Positions 27,091-33,357 of a stretch of 64,000 bases of DNA are shown here, piece by piece. Each line of letters starts with the position of its first letter. Within the stretch, counting starts at the first letter, position 1. Origin of the DNA: Dyadobacter pollutisoli (lineage in GTDB: Bacteria; Bacteroidota; Bacteroidia; Cytophagales; Spirosomataceae); assembly GCF_026625565.1 (NCBI RefSeq), contig NZ_CP112998.1, positions 3,226,501-3,290,500 on the forward strand, read 5' to 3'. The notes beneath the pieces are model-generated. The model searched no databases, was not told the DNA's origin, and saw only the letters and a list, made by a program, of their open reading frames with translations. The position numbers and the translations under genes were made by a program.

Positions 27091-27161
27091 GGTCTGTTGG
27101 TCTAGCGGTAGGACGTTTCATTTTCGATGAAAAAACAGAGGTTCGAATCCTTTACAGATTA
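27091..27161 (+). tRNA. tRNA-Glu (anticodon UUC) inside the lanthipeptide locus
   Basis: A 71-base cloverleaf with every arm. Acceptor GGTCTGT (27091-27097) pairs with ACAGATT (27154-27160), 7/7 with two G-U at the end; T8; D stem GTCT/GGAC (27100-27114) with loop AGCGGTA; anticodon stem TTTCA/TGAAA (27116-27132) with loop TTTTCGA, anticodon TTC at 27123-27125; a 4-base variable region AAAC; T stem AGAGG/CCTTT with loop TTCGAAT; discriminator A. E. coli GluRS identity elements are largely kept: U11-A24, U13-G22 with A46, no base 47, U34 U35 C36; base 37 is G, not A, and the top two acceptor pairs differ. CCA is not encoded. It lies 71 bases upstream of the first precursor ATG, so it is probably co-transcribed. 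The AU-rich stems are unlike a typical housekeeping copy. Confidence 0.85.
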
Positions 27162-27164
27162 CAA

Positions 27165-27197
27165 ACATTTAAAATAGATCATACCTATTTCAAATGT
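27165..27197 (+). promoter_or_regulatory. Stem following tRNA copy 1, conserved in copy 2
   Basis: ACATTT (27165-27170) pairs with AAATGT (27192-27197) right after the tRNA-Glu. The same pairing occurs after the second tRNA-like element (28013-28045). It may aid 3' processing or regulate read-through to the precursor gene. The stem is short, so the evidence is mainly its recurrence. Confidence 0.4.
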
Positions 27198-27232
27198 GAT
27201 TCTTAACTATTCAAACATAAACTTTTACGATT

Positions 27233-27409
27233 ATGAAGGACGAAAATCAAAAACCAGCAGAAGAAACAACTAAGAAGTTAATCGAAGTTGCAAAAGAAAA
27301 AATTACTGAACTGGATGACGACCAGCTGGAAAAGCTTGCCGGTGGCGCTGCTATCGACGAAGCTGGAACTGGCCAGGGTGCTTGCTCCTGCCAAAACCAC
27401 TCATGCTAA
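27233..27409 (+). CDS. Lanthipeptide precursor 1
   Basis: A 58-residue precursor. The leader (MKDENQKP..., then KLIEVAKEKITELDDDQ) is acidic and helical and ends LEKLAGG at residues 33-38, a double-glycine site for the C39 transporter. The core of 20 residues has three Cys (51, 53, 58) and hydroxyl residues T46, S52 and S57, in GTGQGACSCQNHSC. It is the first gene after the tRNA-Glu. Its core is almost the same as that of precursor 5, while the leader is shared by all five. Class I assignment rests on the neighbouring LanB2 and LanC; the double-glycine leader is more usual in class II systems. Confidence 0.85.
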   Translation: MKDENQKPAEETTKKLIEVAKEKITELDDDQLEKLAGGAAIDEAGTGQGACSCQNHSC

Positions 27410-27429
27410 TAGGAAGTTCTACTTCTGTT

Positions 27430-27461
27430 GGTTACCTGCATTGATAAATATGTAGGTAACC
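27430..27461 (+). promoter_or_regulatory. Hairpin between precursors 1 and 2
   Basis: An 11-bp stem with one G-U (27430-27440 with 27451-27461) and a 10-base loop lies 20 bases after precursor 1. No T-run follows, so a partial terminator or an mRNA-stabilising or processing element is more likely than a full stop. Confidence 0.55.
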
Positions 27462-27512
27462 AATAAAGTCTAAGAAAATGAATCAGCCTGATAAGCCTAA
27501 ACTGCTACGATC

Positions 27513-27692
27513 ATGAAAGATGAAAACAAAAATCCGTCAGAAGAAAAAATAATTAAATCCATAGAGGTTGCAAAGGAAAAGCTTGCTGAACTGGATGACG
27601 ATCAGCTGGAAAATCTTGCTGGTGGAACCGATCACGAACAAGCAACCGCAAGTGGATGCTCCTGCCAAAGCGGATGCAATACGACCTTTTAA
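27513..27692 (+). CDS. Lanthipeptide precursor 2
   Basis: A 59-residue member of the same family: leader MKDENKNPSEEK... ending ENLAGG (residues 33-38), then a 21-residue core TDHEQATASGCSCQSGCNTTF. Cys at 49, 51 and 55; Thr/Ser at 39, 45, 47, 50, 53, 57 and 58, the most hydroxyl residues of the five cores. The spacing CSCQ-x-x-C is one shorter at the last Cys than in precursors 1, 4 and 5, and a C-terminal NTTF extends beyond the last Cys, so a different ring pattern or free dehydrated residues are expected. Confidence 0.85.
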   Translation: MKDENKNPSEEKIIKSIEVAKEKLAELDDDQLENLAGGTDHEQATASGCSCQSGCNTTF

Positions 27693-27734
27693 GGCAAAAT
27701 AAAAGACAAGGGAAATAGTCAAACTTGTACAATC

Positions 27735-27920
27735 ATGAAAAACGAAAATCAAAATCCATTCGAAGAAAAAATAAATAAATCAATTGAGATAGCAAAGGAA
27801 AAATTGACTGAATTGGATGACGATCAATTGGAAAAACTTTCAGGAGGATCTACGGATCAAGAAATGACTACCGGACATGGTAGCGCCTGCTCTTGTCAGA
27901 CTCTTTGCCCGGAAAATTAA
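27735..27920 (+). CDS. Lanthipeptide precursor 3
   Basis: A 61-residue precursor: leader MKNENQNPFEEK..., LTELDDDQLEKLSGG, then the core STDQEMTTGHGSACSCQTLC-PEN. Three Cys (52, 54, 58) follow the family's CSCQ pattern, with S39, T40, T45, T46, S50, S53 and T56 as possible dehydration sites. It is followed after 21 bases by the second tRNA-like element. Confidence 0.85.
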   Translation: MKNENQNPFEEKINKSIEIAKEKLTELDDDQLEKLSGGSTDQEMTTGHGSACSCQTLCPEN

Positions 27921-27941
27921 TTTTTTTGGAGCGTAAAAATT

Positions 27942-28009
27942 AGCCTATTCGTCTAGTGGAAAGGCTTTCATTATTATGAAAAACAGAGGTTCGATTCCTT
28001 TACAGGCTG
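27942..28009 (+). tRNA. Degenerate second tRNA-Glu-like element
   Basis: A 68-base copy of the tRNA at 27091. Acceptor AGCCTAT (27942-27948) pairs with ACAGGCT (28002-28008) in 6 of 7 positions; relative to copy 1, pair 3-70 has changed from U-A to C-G on both sides and pairs 1-72 and 2-71 are now A-U and G-C, while pair 6-67 is a mismatch. T8, C9, the D stem GTCT/AGGC, the anticodon stem TTTCA/TGAAA and the T stem AGAGG/CCTTT remain. The anticodon loop is only 6 bases (TTATTA) with no UUC, base 26 is missing, and U11-A24 and U13-G22 are lost; discriminator G. Decoding is not possible. It may be a pseudogene or a tRNA mimic kept for its acceptor half. It precedes precursor 4. Confidence 0.65.
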
Positions 28010-28012
28010 CAA

Positions 28013-28045
28013 ACATTTAGAGGAAATTTAATAATTCTTAAATGT
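28013..28045 (+). promoter_or_regulatory. Stem following tRNA-like copy 2
   Basis: ACATTTA (28013-28019) pairs with TAAATGT (28039-28045); T-rich sequence follows. It corresponds to the stem after copy 1 and may be a weak attenuator in front of precursor 4. Confidence 0.4.
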
Positions 28046-28081
28046 GGTTTTTAATTTTTTAAACATAAACTTTTTAGAATC

Positions 28082-28267
28082 ATGAAAGACGAAAATTTAA
28101 ACCAATCGGGAGGTCCGGAAGAAGACAAAGACAAAATTATTGAAGTTGCCAAAGAAAGACTAAGTGAGCTGGATGAAGAACAGCTTGAAAAATTGTCGGG
28201 CGGTATTGCCGACGCCGAGGCTGACAGCTGGCTTGGATGTAGCTGCGAACGTCACTCCTGTAATTAA
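28082..28267 (+). CDS. Lanthipeptide precursor 4
   Basis: A 61-residue precursor: leader MKDENLNQSGGPEED..., LSELDEEQLEKLSGG, then a core IADAEADSWLGCSCERHSCN with Cys at 53, 55 and 60 and S49, S54 and S59. It is the only core with Trp and with Glu-Arg between the second and third Cys. The leader also has an early Gly-Gly at residues 10-11, which is not expected to be the cut site because the conserved LExLxGG site comes later. It follows the second tRNA-like element by 72 bases. Confidence 0.85.
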   Translation: MKDENLNQSGGPEEDKDKIIEVAKERLSELDEEQLEKLSGGIADAEADSWLGCSCERHSCN

Positions 28268-28268
28268 C

Positions 28269-28290
28269 AGGCTGATCCATTGGATCGCCT
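28269..28290 (+). promoter_or_regulatory. Hairpin after precursor 4
   Basis: AGGC and GATCC pair with GGATC and GCCT (28269-28290) around a 3-base loop, with one bulged T. It starts 2 bases after the precursor 4 stop, similar in position to the hairpins after precursors 1 and 5. Confidence 0.45.
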
Positions 28291-28353
28291 ACATCATTCA
28301 TTGAATTCCATTTAAATACATATCTATCTTTTAACACTCAAACTTTTACGATC

Positions 28354-28536
28354 ATGAAAGACGAAAGCACAAATCCATCAGAAAACGCAGACGAAACAAA
28401 AAAACTCATTGACGTAGCAAAAGAAAAACTCAACGAATTGGATGAAGATCAGCTGGAAAACCTGGCCGGAGGATCTGTTGATCTGGAAGCCGGAACTGGT
28501 CAGGGAGCCTGTTCATGCCAAAATCACTCCTGTTAA
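28354..28536 (+). CDS. Lanthipeptide precursor 5
   Basis: A 60-residue precursor: leader MKDESTNPSENADETK..., LNELDEDQLENLAGG, then SVDLEAGTGQGACSCQNHSC. The last 15 residues match those of precursor 1 exactly, while the residues just after Gly-Gly differ, suggesting recent duplication or gene conversion of the ring-forming part. Cys at 53, 55 and 60; possible dehydration sites S41, T48, S54 and S59. It is the last precursor and lies just before a strong hairpin and LanB2. Confidence 0.85.
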   Translation: MKDESTNPSENADETKKLIDVAKEKLNELDEDQLENLAGGSVDLEAGTGQGACSCQNHSC

Positions 28537-28545
28537 TTCGCATTC

Positions 28546-28575
28546 GAGCCAGGTGCCTGTTTAAGCGCCTGGCTC
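28546..28575 (+). promoter_or_regulatory. Hairpin between last precursor and LanB2
   Basis: An 11-bp stem with one G-U (28546-28556 with 28565-28575) and an 8-base loop starts 10 bases after precursor 5. No T-run follows. Such hairpins between precursor and enzyme genes in other lantibiotic operons reduce read-through so that the peptide is made in excess; that role is inferred here. Confidence 0.6.
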
Positions 28576-28665
28576 AATCCGTAATTTACAACGCACCACC
28601 ATACAAAGCCTTTGCTTAAATTCCTTGATTCTGGTGAGATTATACAAACAATAGTTCTGTTCGCA

Positions 28666-31600
28666 ATGACTGGCATCGATTTCAAAGACCGCTTTCTCCT
28701 GAGAAAACCTCTCCTTTCCATTGACCAGCTGATGTCTTCACAAAATCTGGTGCAAGAGAAGGGACACATGTACCTCATACCTTTTATGAGGGAAACGTTC
28801 TCTGCACCGCTGTTCCAGGAGGCCATCTACACGGCATCCACTGACTTATACCATGAACTTATCAAATGGCTTAAACTACCTGAATCGCAGACCGATAACG
28901 ACATCAAACTGGCGACAAGCCTGTACAAATACTATACACGCATGTGTATGCGAAGCACACCGTACGGCCTCTTTTCGGGCTGCTCGATGGGATCATTCCA
29001 CACTCTGGAGAACACGAGCTTTCGCGTGAACAACGAAAATATACGTAAGCGCTCTCGTCTGGACATGAACTACCTTGCTGAAATAGCAATTTTCATAGCT
29101 CAGGATGATGAGATTAAGCCATATCTGGTTTACAAACCCAATAGCAGCATGTATAAGCTCGGCGAAAATCTTCGCCTGGTGGAATACAGGCTTAAAAATA
29201 AAAAGAGAACCTACTCCTCCTGCCGGGTAAAGAAAAATTACCTGCTTGATCTTGTGGTCGAAAGGGCTGCCGGTGGAGCATTCATATCCGAGCTGGCTGC
29301 GTGCCTGGACAATGATTTAGATTTAAGCACCGCAACCCAGTTTATCAATAACTTAATTGACGGGCAGATCCTGGTAAGTGACCTGGAACCAACGCTCACA
29401 GGTAAATCCTTTTTCAATTACCTTCTGGAAAGACTCGCCAAAATTCCAACCGCCGGAAAATATCTTTCTTTTCTCAATGAAATCAATAACACACTGGAAA
29501 ACGAAGAACGGTCAGTGGCTCATTACATTGATTTGCATAGCAAAATTATCAAATCATTTCCCAATACCTCCGGAAAAGATTTGATTCAAACGGACCTGTT
29601 CTTCGACGAAACAAATCTTAAAATAGGGTCTAAAATTAAGGAAACACTCTCTATCCAAATCTCGGAGTTGTTAAAGGTCAATTTCAAAGCAAAAAATGAA
29701 GATCTTGAAACATTCATCACTAATTTTTCAAGTCGGTACGAAGGAGAAGAAATTCCTCTTGCCATTGCGCTAGATAATGAATCCGGAATTGGATATGGTA
29801 TCAGTTCGAGAAGGATATCCAACCATATGCCTTTGCTAAATAATCTTAGCCTGCCAGAGAGAAAAAAAATACAGTCCATGGATTGGACGGACCGGAATAA
29901 AATTATTTATCAGAAAGTTCAATATGCGAAAAAAAATAAAGAGTCGGTCATCTTTATCAGCGATAATGACATTCAATCATTGATTGATAAAGATAATATT
30001 ACATTAAATTTCCCGCCAAGTATGCAGGCATTTGGCTCGCTCCTGACAAACAGCAACGGGTCGATTGGTGAAAACAATTTCCTATTCGATCTGACTGTAC
30101 TAGGTGGTAAATCTTCGAATAATATTTTAGCCCGATTTGGGCTTGATTCACAAAATATATTTGATGAATTAAGCGGTACTTGTCGCTATGAAGAAGAATC
30201 AACCGAAAAGATCATTGCAGAGATTGTTCACCTTCCGCAGTCCAGAATAGGAAACATTCTGATGAGACCGCATACATTCAAATATGAAATTCCATATTTA
30301 GGTCAGTCATCGGTTTCGGAAGAGTTTCAAATACCGATCAATGATTTAATGGTCTCTGTTTCGGGAGACAGAGTTGTGTTGAGAAGTAAAAAGTTAAATA
30401 AAGAAATTTTACCTTCACTTACTAATGCCCATAACTTTGCGAAAGGATTGCCGGTTTATAAATTTCTTTGTGATCTTCAATTTCAGCAGTTGAGTCAGCC
30501 ATTTTCCTGGACGTCTTCTATTGATCAGGAAGAAATTTACATTCCACGAATCCAATACAAAAATATTATTCTTAGAAAATCTCAATGGAATTTAAAGAAG
30601 GAATATTTTAATGTTTCAGTTGATACATTTAATGTATTTAAAAAATTGAAGGACGAATACAACATTCCAAGGTTTGTATTGCTGTCACAAGGCGACAATC
30701 AGCTCTTAATTGATACTGACTCCGAGAATACACTGGCGGTTTTAAAAACCTACCTATCAAAAGGCGACATTAAATTAGTCGAGTTCTTACAAACACCTGA
30801 AAATTGTATTTTAAAAGACGATCTTGGTAACAGATATTGTAATGAAATCATTTTTTCCCTACTGATACGCAAAGAAAAACCAGCATTACCCGGCATTCAG
30901 AAAAGTCCCGTAGCAGTAACAAAAAGAAAATATACCATTGGCAGTGAATGGTTATATGTGAAAATCTACGCCGGCACTAAAACGGCCGATAAAATCCTTA
31001 CTTCCCTGATCCGGCCATTGTGTAAAGAGCTCATTGAAAATGAAACCATTGACAAGTGGTTCTTTCTTCGCTATGCCGATCCGGAAGACCATATACGGAT
31101 CAGGTTTCATAGTAAAAAAGAGAATTTCTGGCCCGAAATTCTTATGAGATTGAATCAGGCGTTACAGGTTTCCATTGAAAACAGGGAAGTGCACAAATTT
31201 CAGGTGGATACGTATAACCAGGAAATCGAGCGATACGGTGCAGATACCATGGAAATGAGCGAATCGCTCTTCTTTAATGACAGTCTGGCTGCCGTCAACT
31301 TCCTTAATTTGATTGAGGGTGAAGAAGGTGAAAAATATCGCTGGCTCTTTGCCATTCGAAGCATTGACATGCTATTCTCGGATTTTTCGCTCGATTTGAA
31401 AGAGCGACATACCGTAATGGAATTGATGTCTCAAAACTACTTCAAGGAATTTTCCGGGAACGACAAATTAAAACACAACCTGAATCAGAAATACAGAGAA
31501 AACAGACAGTCAATAGAAAATATACTGGACCCAAAAAAGGACCAACCTGTGGTTAAACACGCTGCCAGGTACTTTGAAACACGATCCGGCATGAACAGGG

Positions 31601-31800
31601 CAATTTTGGACAAACTGCATTTGACACTTGCCAAAAAGGAGCGACTACTTTACAGTCACATTCACATGACATCGATCAGATTACTCATTGCGGAGCCTAG
31701 AATGCAGGAGCTGGTGATTTATCATTACCTGTCCAAATATTATGAGTCATTACTTGCTCGCGCTAAAAGTGTGAAAGGCTACATTGCTGAACTAGTTTGA
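28666..31800 (+). CDS. Full-length class I lanthipeptide dehydratase (LanB-type), copy 2
   Basis: A 1044-residue LanB. The ATG at 28666 aligns with the start of copy 1 (GIDFKDRFLLRKPLLS); a TTG at 28612 would add 18 residues lacking in the paralogue. Glutamylation residues are R92, R96 and T98 in MRSTPYGLFSG. The elimination domain starts GSEWLYVKIYAG and keeps His-x-Arg-x-Arg in DHIRIRF, Glu/Arg in QEIERYG, and the late His in HIHMTSIRLL. It therefore has the whole NisB-like set and should use glutamyl-tRNA(Glu). It directly follows the five Cys-rich precursors and the tRNA-Glu, on the same strand. Divergence from copy 1 is high, so they are probably old paralogues with different substrates. 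It is somewhat more AT-rich than its neighbours. Confidence 0.95.
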   Translation: MTGIDFKDRFLLRKPLLSIDQLMSSQNLVQEKGHMYLIPFMRETFSAPLFQEAIYTASTDLYHELIKWLKLPESQTDNDIKLATSLYKYYTRMCMRSTPYGLFSGCSMGSFHTLENTSFRVNNENIRKRSRLDMNYLAEIAIFIAQDDEIKPYLVYKPNSSMYKLGENLRLVEYRLKNKKRTYSSCRVKKNYLLDLVVERAAGGAFISELAACLDNDLDLSTATQFINNLIDGQILVSDLEPTLTGKSFFNYLLERLAKIPTAGKYLSFLNEINNTLENEERSVAHYIDLHSKIIKSFPNTSGKDLIQTDLFFDETNLKIGSKIKETLSIQISELLKVNFKAKNEDLETFITNFSSRYEGEEIPLAIALDNESGIGYGISSRRISNHMPLLNNLSLPERKKIQSMDWTDRNKIIYQKVQYAKKNKESVIFISDNDIQSLIDKDNITLNFPPSMQAFGSLLTNSNGSIGENNFLFDLTVLGGKSSNNILARFGLDSQNIFDELSGTCRYEEESTEKIIAEIVHLPQSRIGNILMRPHTFKYEIPYLGQSSVSEEFQIPINDLMVSVSGDRVVLRSKKLNKEILPSLTNAHNFAKGLPVYKFLCDLQFQQLSQPFSWTSSIDQEEIYIPRIQYKNIILRKSQWNLKKEYFNVSVDTFNVFKKLKDEYNIPRFVLLSQGDNQLLIDTDSENTLAVLKTYLSKGDIKLVEFLQTPENCILKDDLGNRYCNEIIFSLLIRKEKPALPGIQKSPVAVTKRKYTIGSEWLYVKIYAGTKTADKILTSLIRPLCKELIENETIDKWFFLRYADPEDHIRIRFHSKKENFWPEILMRLNQALQVSIENREVHKFQVDTYNQEIERYGADTMEMSESLFFNDSLAAVNFLNLIEGEEGEKYRWLFAIRSIDMLFSDFSLDLKERHTVMELMSQNYFKEFSGNDKLKHNLNQKYRENRQSIENILDPKKDQPVVKHAARYFETRSGMNRAILDKLHLTLAKKERLLYSHIHMTSIRLLIAEPRMQELVIYHYLSKYYESLLARAKSVKGYIAELV

Positions 31801-31820
31801 AGTGCAATTTTAGTGTAAAA

Positions 31821-31900
31821 GGAAAAGGGGTAATCGTACCTGTACTGACCGAAAAGTAAAAGTTGTCTTTTCGGGTTAGGTCCATTACCCCTCTTCCCTA
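31821..31900. terminator. Composite hairpin between LanB2 and sulfatase genes
   Basis: GGGGTAAT (31827-31834) pairs with ATTACCCC (31884-31891), enclosing CCGAAAAG/CTTTTCGG (31849-31856 with 31867-31874) and a short ACCT/AGGT helix. It separates two convergent genes and probably stops transcription from both sides. Confidence 0.65.
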
Positions 31901-31907
31901 TTGATGT

Positions 31908-33332
31908 TCAATCTTTTTTAGCCGGCAGTACTTTCTCAATTTCGGAGGGTGGCAGTATAAATGCGTTTTTCTGCTTCTCGAACTCTTTTGTTAAATCGGC
32001 TACCACATCCGGATAATCCTTGGCAAGATCATACTTTTCACTTGGATCGTTTTCTATATTGTACAGCAAAGGTACCGCATGGGTTTCCGGTGCCACAGGT
32101 GAATAGGATGCATGTGTCACAAAATGAGCTTTCCAGGATCCTTTGCGAATAGCAAAAACATTTTCGTTGATGTAGTATGGCAATGTCTCACGGGCATTTT
32201 CTTTCTGCCCCATCAGCACGCTCGTCTGGTCGATCCCATCCAGTACACTTCCGCTACCATTTGTTACGTTGGCTAGCCTGCTAATCGTTGGAAATAAGTC
32301 CAAAGCACTAATTAACGCTTCGCTGGTTACACCGGCTTTAATTTTCCCAGGCCACCAGGCTATTCCCGGCACACGCATCCCACCCTCGTAAGTAGAATTT
32401 TTGCCTTCGTACAACAATCCGGCAGATCCGGAGTGGTCCTTCATAACCATCCAGGGGCCATTGTCACTGGTAAAAACAATGAGTGTGTTCTTATCCAGCT
32501 TCAAATCTTTCAGCGTTTTCAGGATTTGTCCCACGCTCCAATCCAGCTCCGCTACTACATCACCATACAATCCGCGTTTGCTTTTGCCTTCAAACTCGGG
32601 TGATGCAAAGAGCGGCGTATGCGGAAAATTGCTGGCATAGTACATGAAAAACGGTTTGTCTTTACTTTTTTTGATAAAGTTCACCACTTCTTCCGTATAG
32701 CGTTTGGTCAGAAAGTGCTGATCCGGCTCCTCTTCAATCACAGTTTCATTACGGTACAATGGCAACACAGGTGCATTGGCTCTGGGGCCTGGTGGAATAT
32801 TGTATACACCTCCCTTCATGGTCGTAAACACCTTGCCCATATCATTGGAATAGGGCGTACCAAACCAGTAGTCAAATCCTTGGCGGGTTGGCAAAAATTC
32901 TGGCAAATGACCCAGATGCCACTTCCCGATCAAGCCGGTGGCATATCCCTTGGTCTTGAGCATTTCCGCAATGGTGACTTCGCTGAGTGGCAAACCGCTA
33001 GCCGAGTTCTGGCGAAAAACATCTCCCTTGCCATACACACCGGTTCTCGCCGGCAGCCTGCCGGTCATTAATCCGGCCCGGCTTGGGGTGCAGACTGCGG
33101 CACACGCATAGAACTGCGTAAAACGCATCCCTTCTGCTGCCATTTGATCCAGATACGGCGTTTTGATCGTGGGATGCCCATAACACCCCAGATCACCATA
33201 TCCCAGATCGTCGGCCAGAATAACAATAATGTTAGGTGATTTTGCTTGCTGTGCCAAGATTTGTCCACCGGACAAAAGCAGGATAAATATCCATTTGCTT
33301 CGAATTAACCCTTGTAAAAAATACTTTTTCAT
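31908..33332 (-). CDS. Arylsulfatase-type sulfatase
   Basis: About 474 residues from the ATG at 33332, which gives a signal peptide (MKKYFLQGLIRSKWIFILLL, ending near ILAQQ); the longer frame has no such start and would overlap the SusD gene. Sulfatase landmarks: NIIVILADDLGYGDLG (metal Asp pair), CTPSRAGLMTGR, where the Cys becomes formylglycine, GKWHLG, and FTSDNG. It hydrolyses sulfate esters in the periplasm, probably on a sulfated glycan imported by the SusC/SusD pair encoded just upstream. Formylglycine formation needs an FGE or anSME; the radical SAM protein at 13162 is an unlikely candidate. Confidence 0.92.
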   Translation of the reverse strand: MKKYFLQGLIRSKWIFILLLSGGQILAQQAKSPNIIVILADDLGYGDLGCYGHPTIKTPYLDQMAAEGMRFTQFYACAAVCTPSRAGLMTGRLPARTGVYGKGDVFRQNSASGLPLSEVTIAEMLKTKGYATGLIGKWHLGHLPEFLPTRQGFDYWFGTPYSNDMGKVFTTMKGGVYNIPPGPRANAPVLPLYRNETVIEEEPDQHFLTKRYTEEVVNFIKKSKDKPFFMYYASNFPHTPLFASPEFEGKSKRGLYGDVVAELDWSVGQILKTLKDLKLDKNTLIVFTSDNGPWMVMKDHSGSAGLLYEGKNSTYEGGMRVPGIAWWPGKIKAGVTSEALISALDLFPTISRLANVTNGSGSVLDGIDQTSVLMGQKENARETLPYYINENVFAIRKGSWKAHFVTHASYSPVAPETHAVPLLYNIENDPSEKYDLAKDYPDVVADLTKEFEKQKNAFILPPSEIEKVLPAKKD

Positions 33333-33357
33333 AGATTCATATTCAATAAAATTGCTG

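Noticed and set aside
27091..28009. Precursor array as an integration site of a mobile element at a tRNA gene
   Set aside because: No integrase, transposase or att-like repeat of the tRNA 3' end is seen outside the array; the second copy is a full-length diverged element, not a short att fragment.
27233..28536. Tandem repeats of about 200-300 bases as a CRISPR array
   Set aside because: Repeat units are protein-coding precursor genes with variable cores and unequal spacing.
28612..28665. TTG start giving LanB2 18 more residues
   Set aside because: The added residues do not resemble the LanB1 N-terminus, and the ATG at 28666 aligns with the family start.
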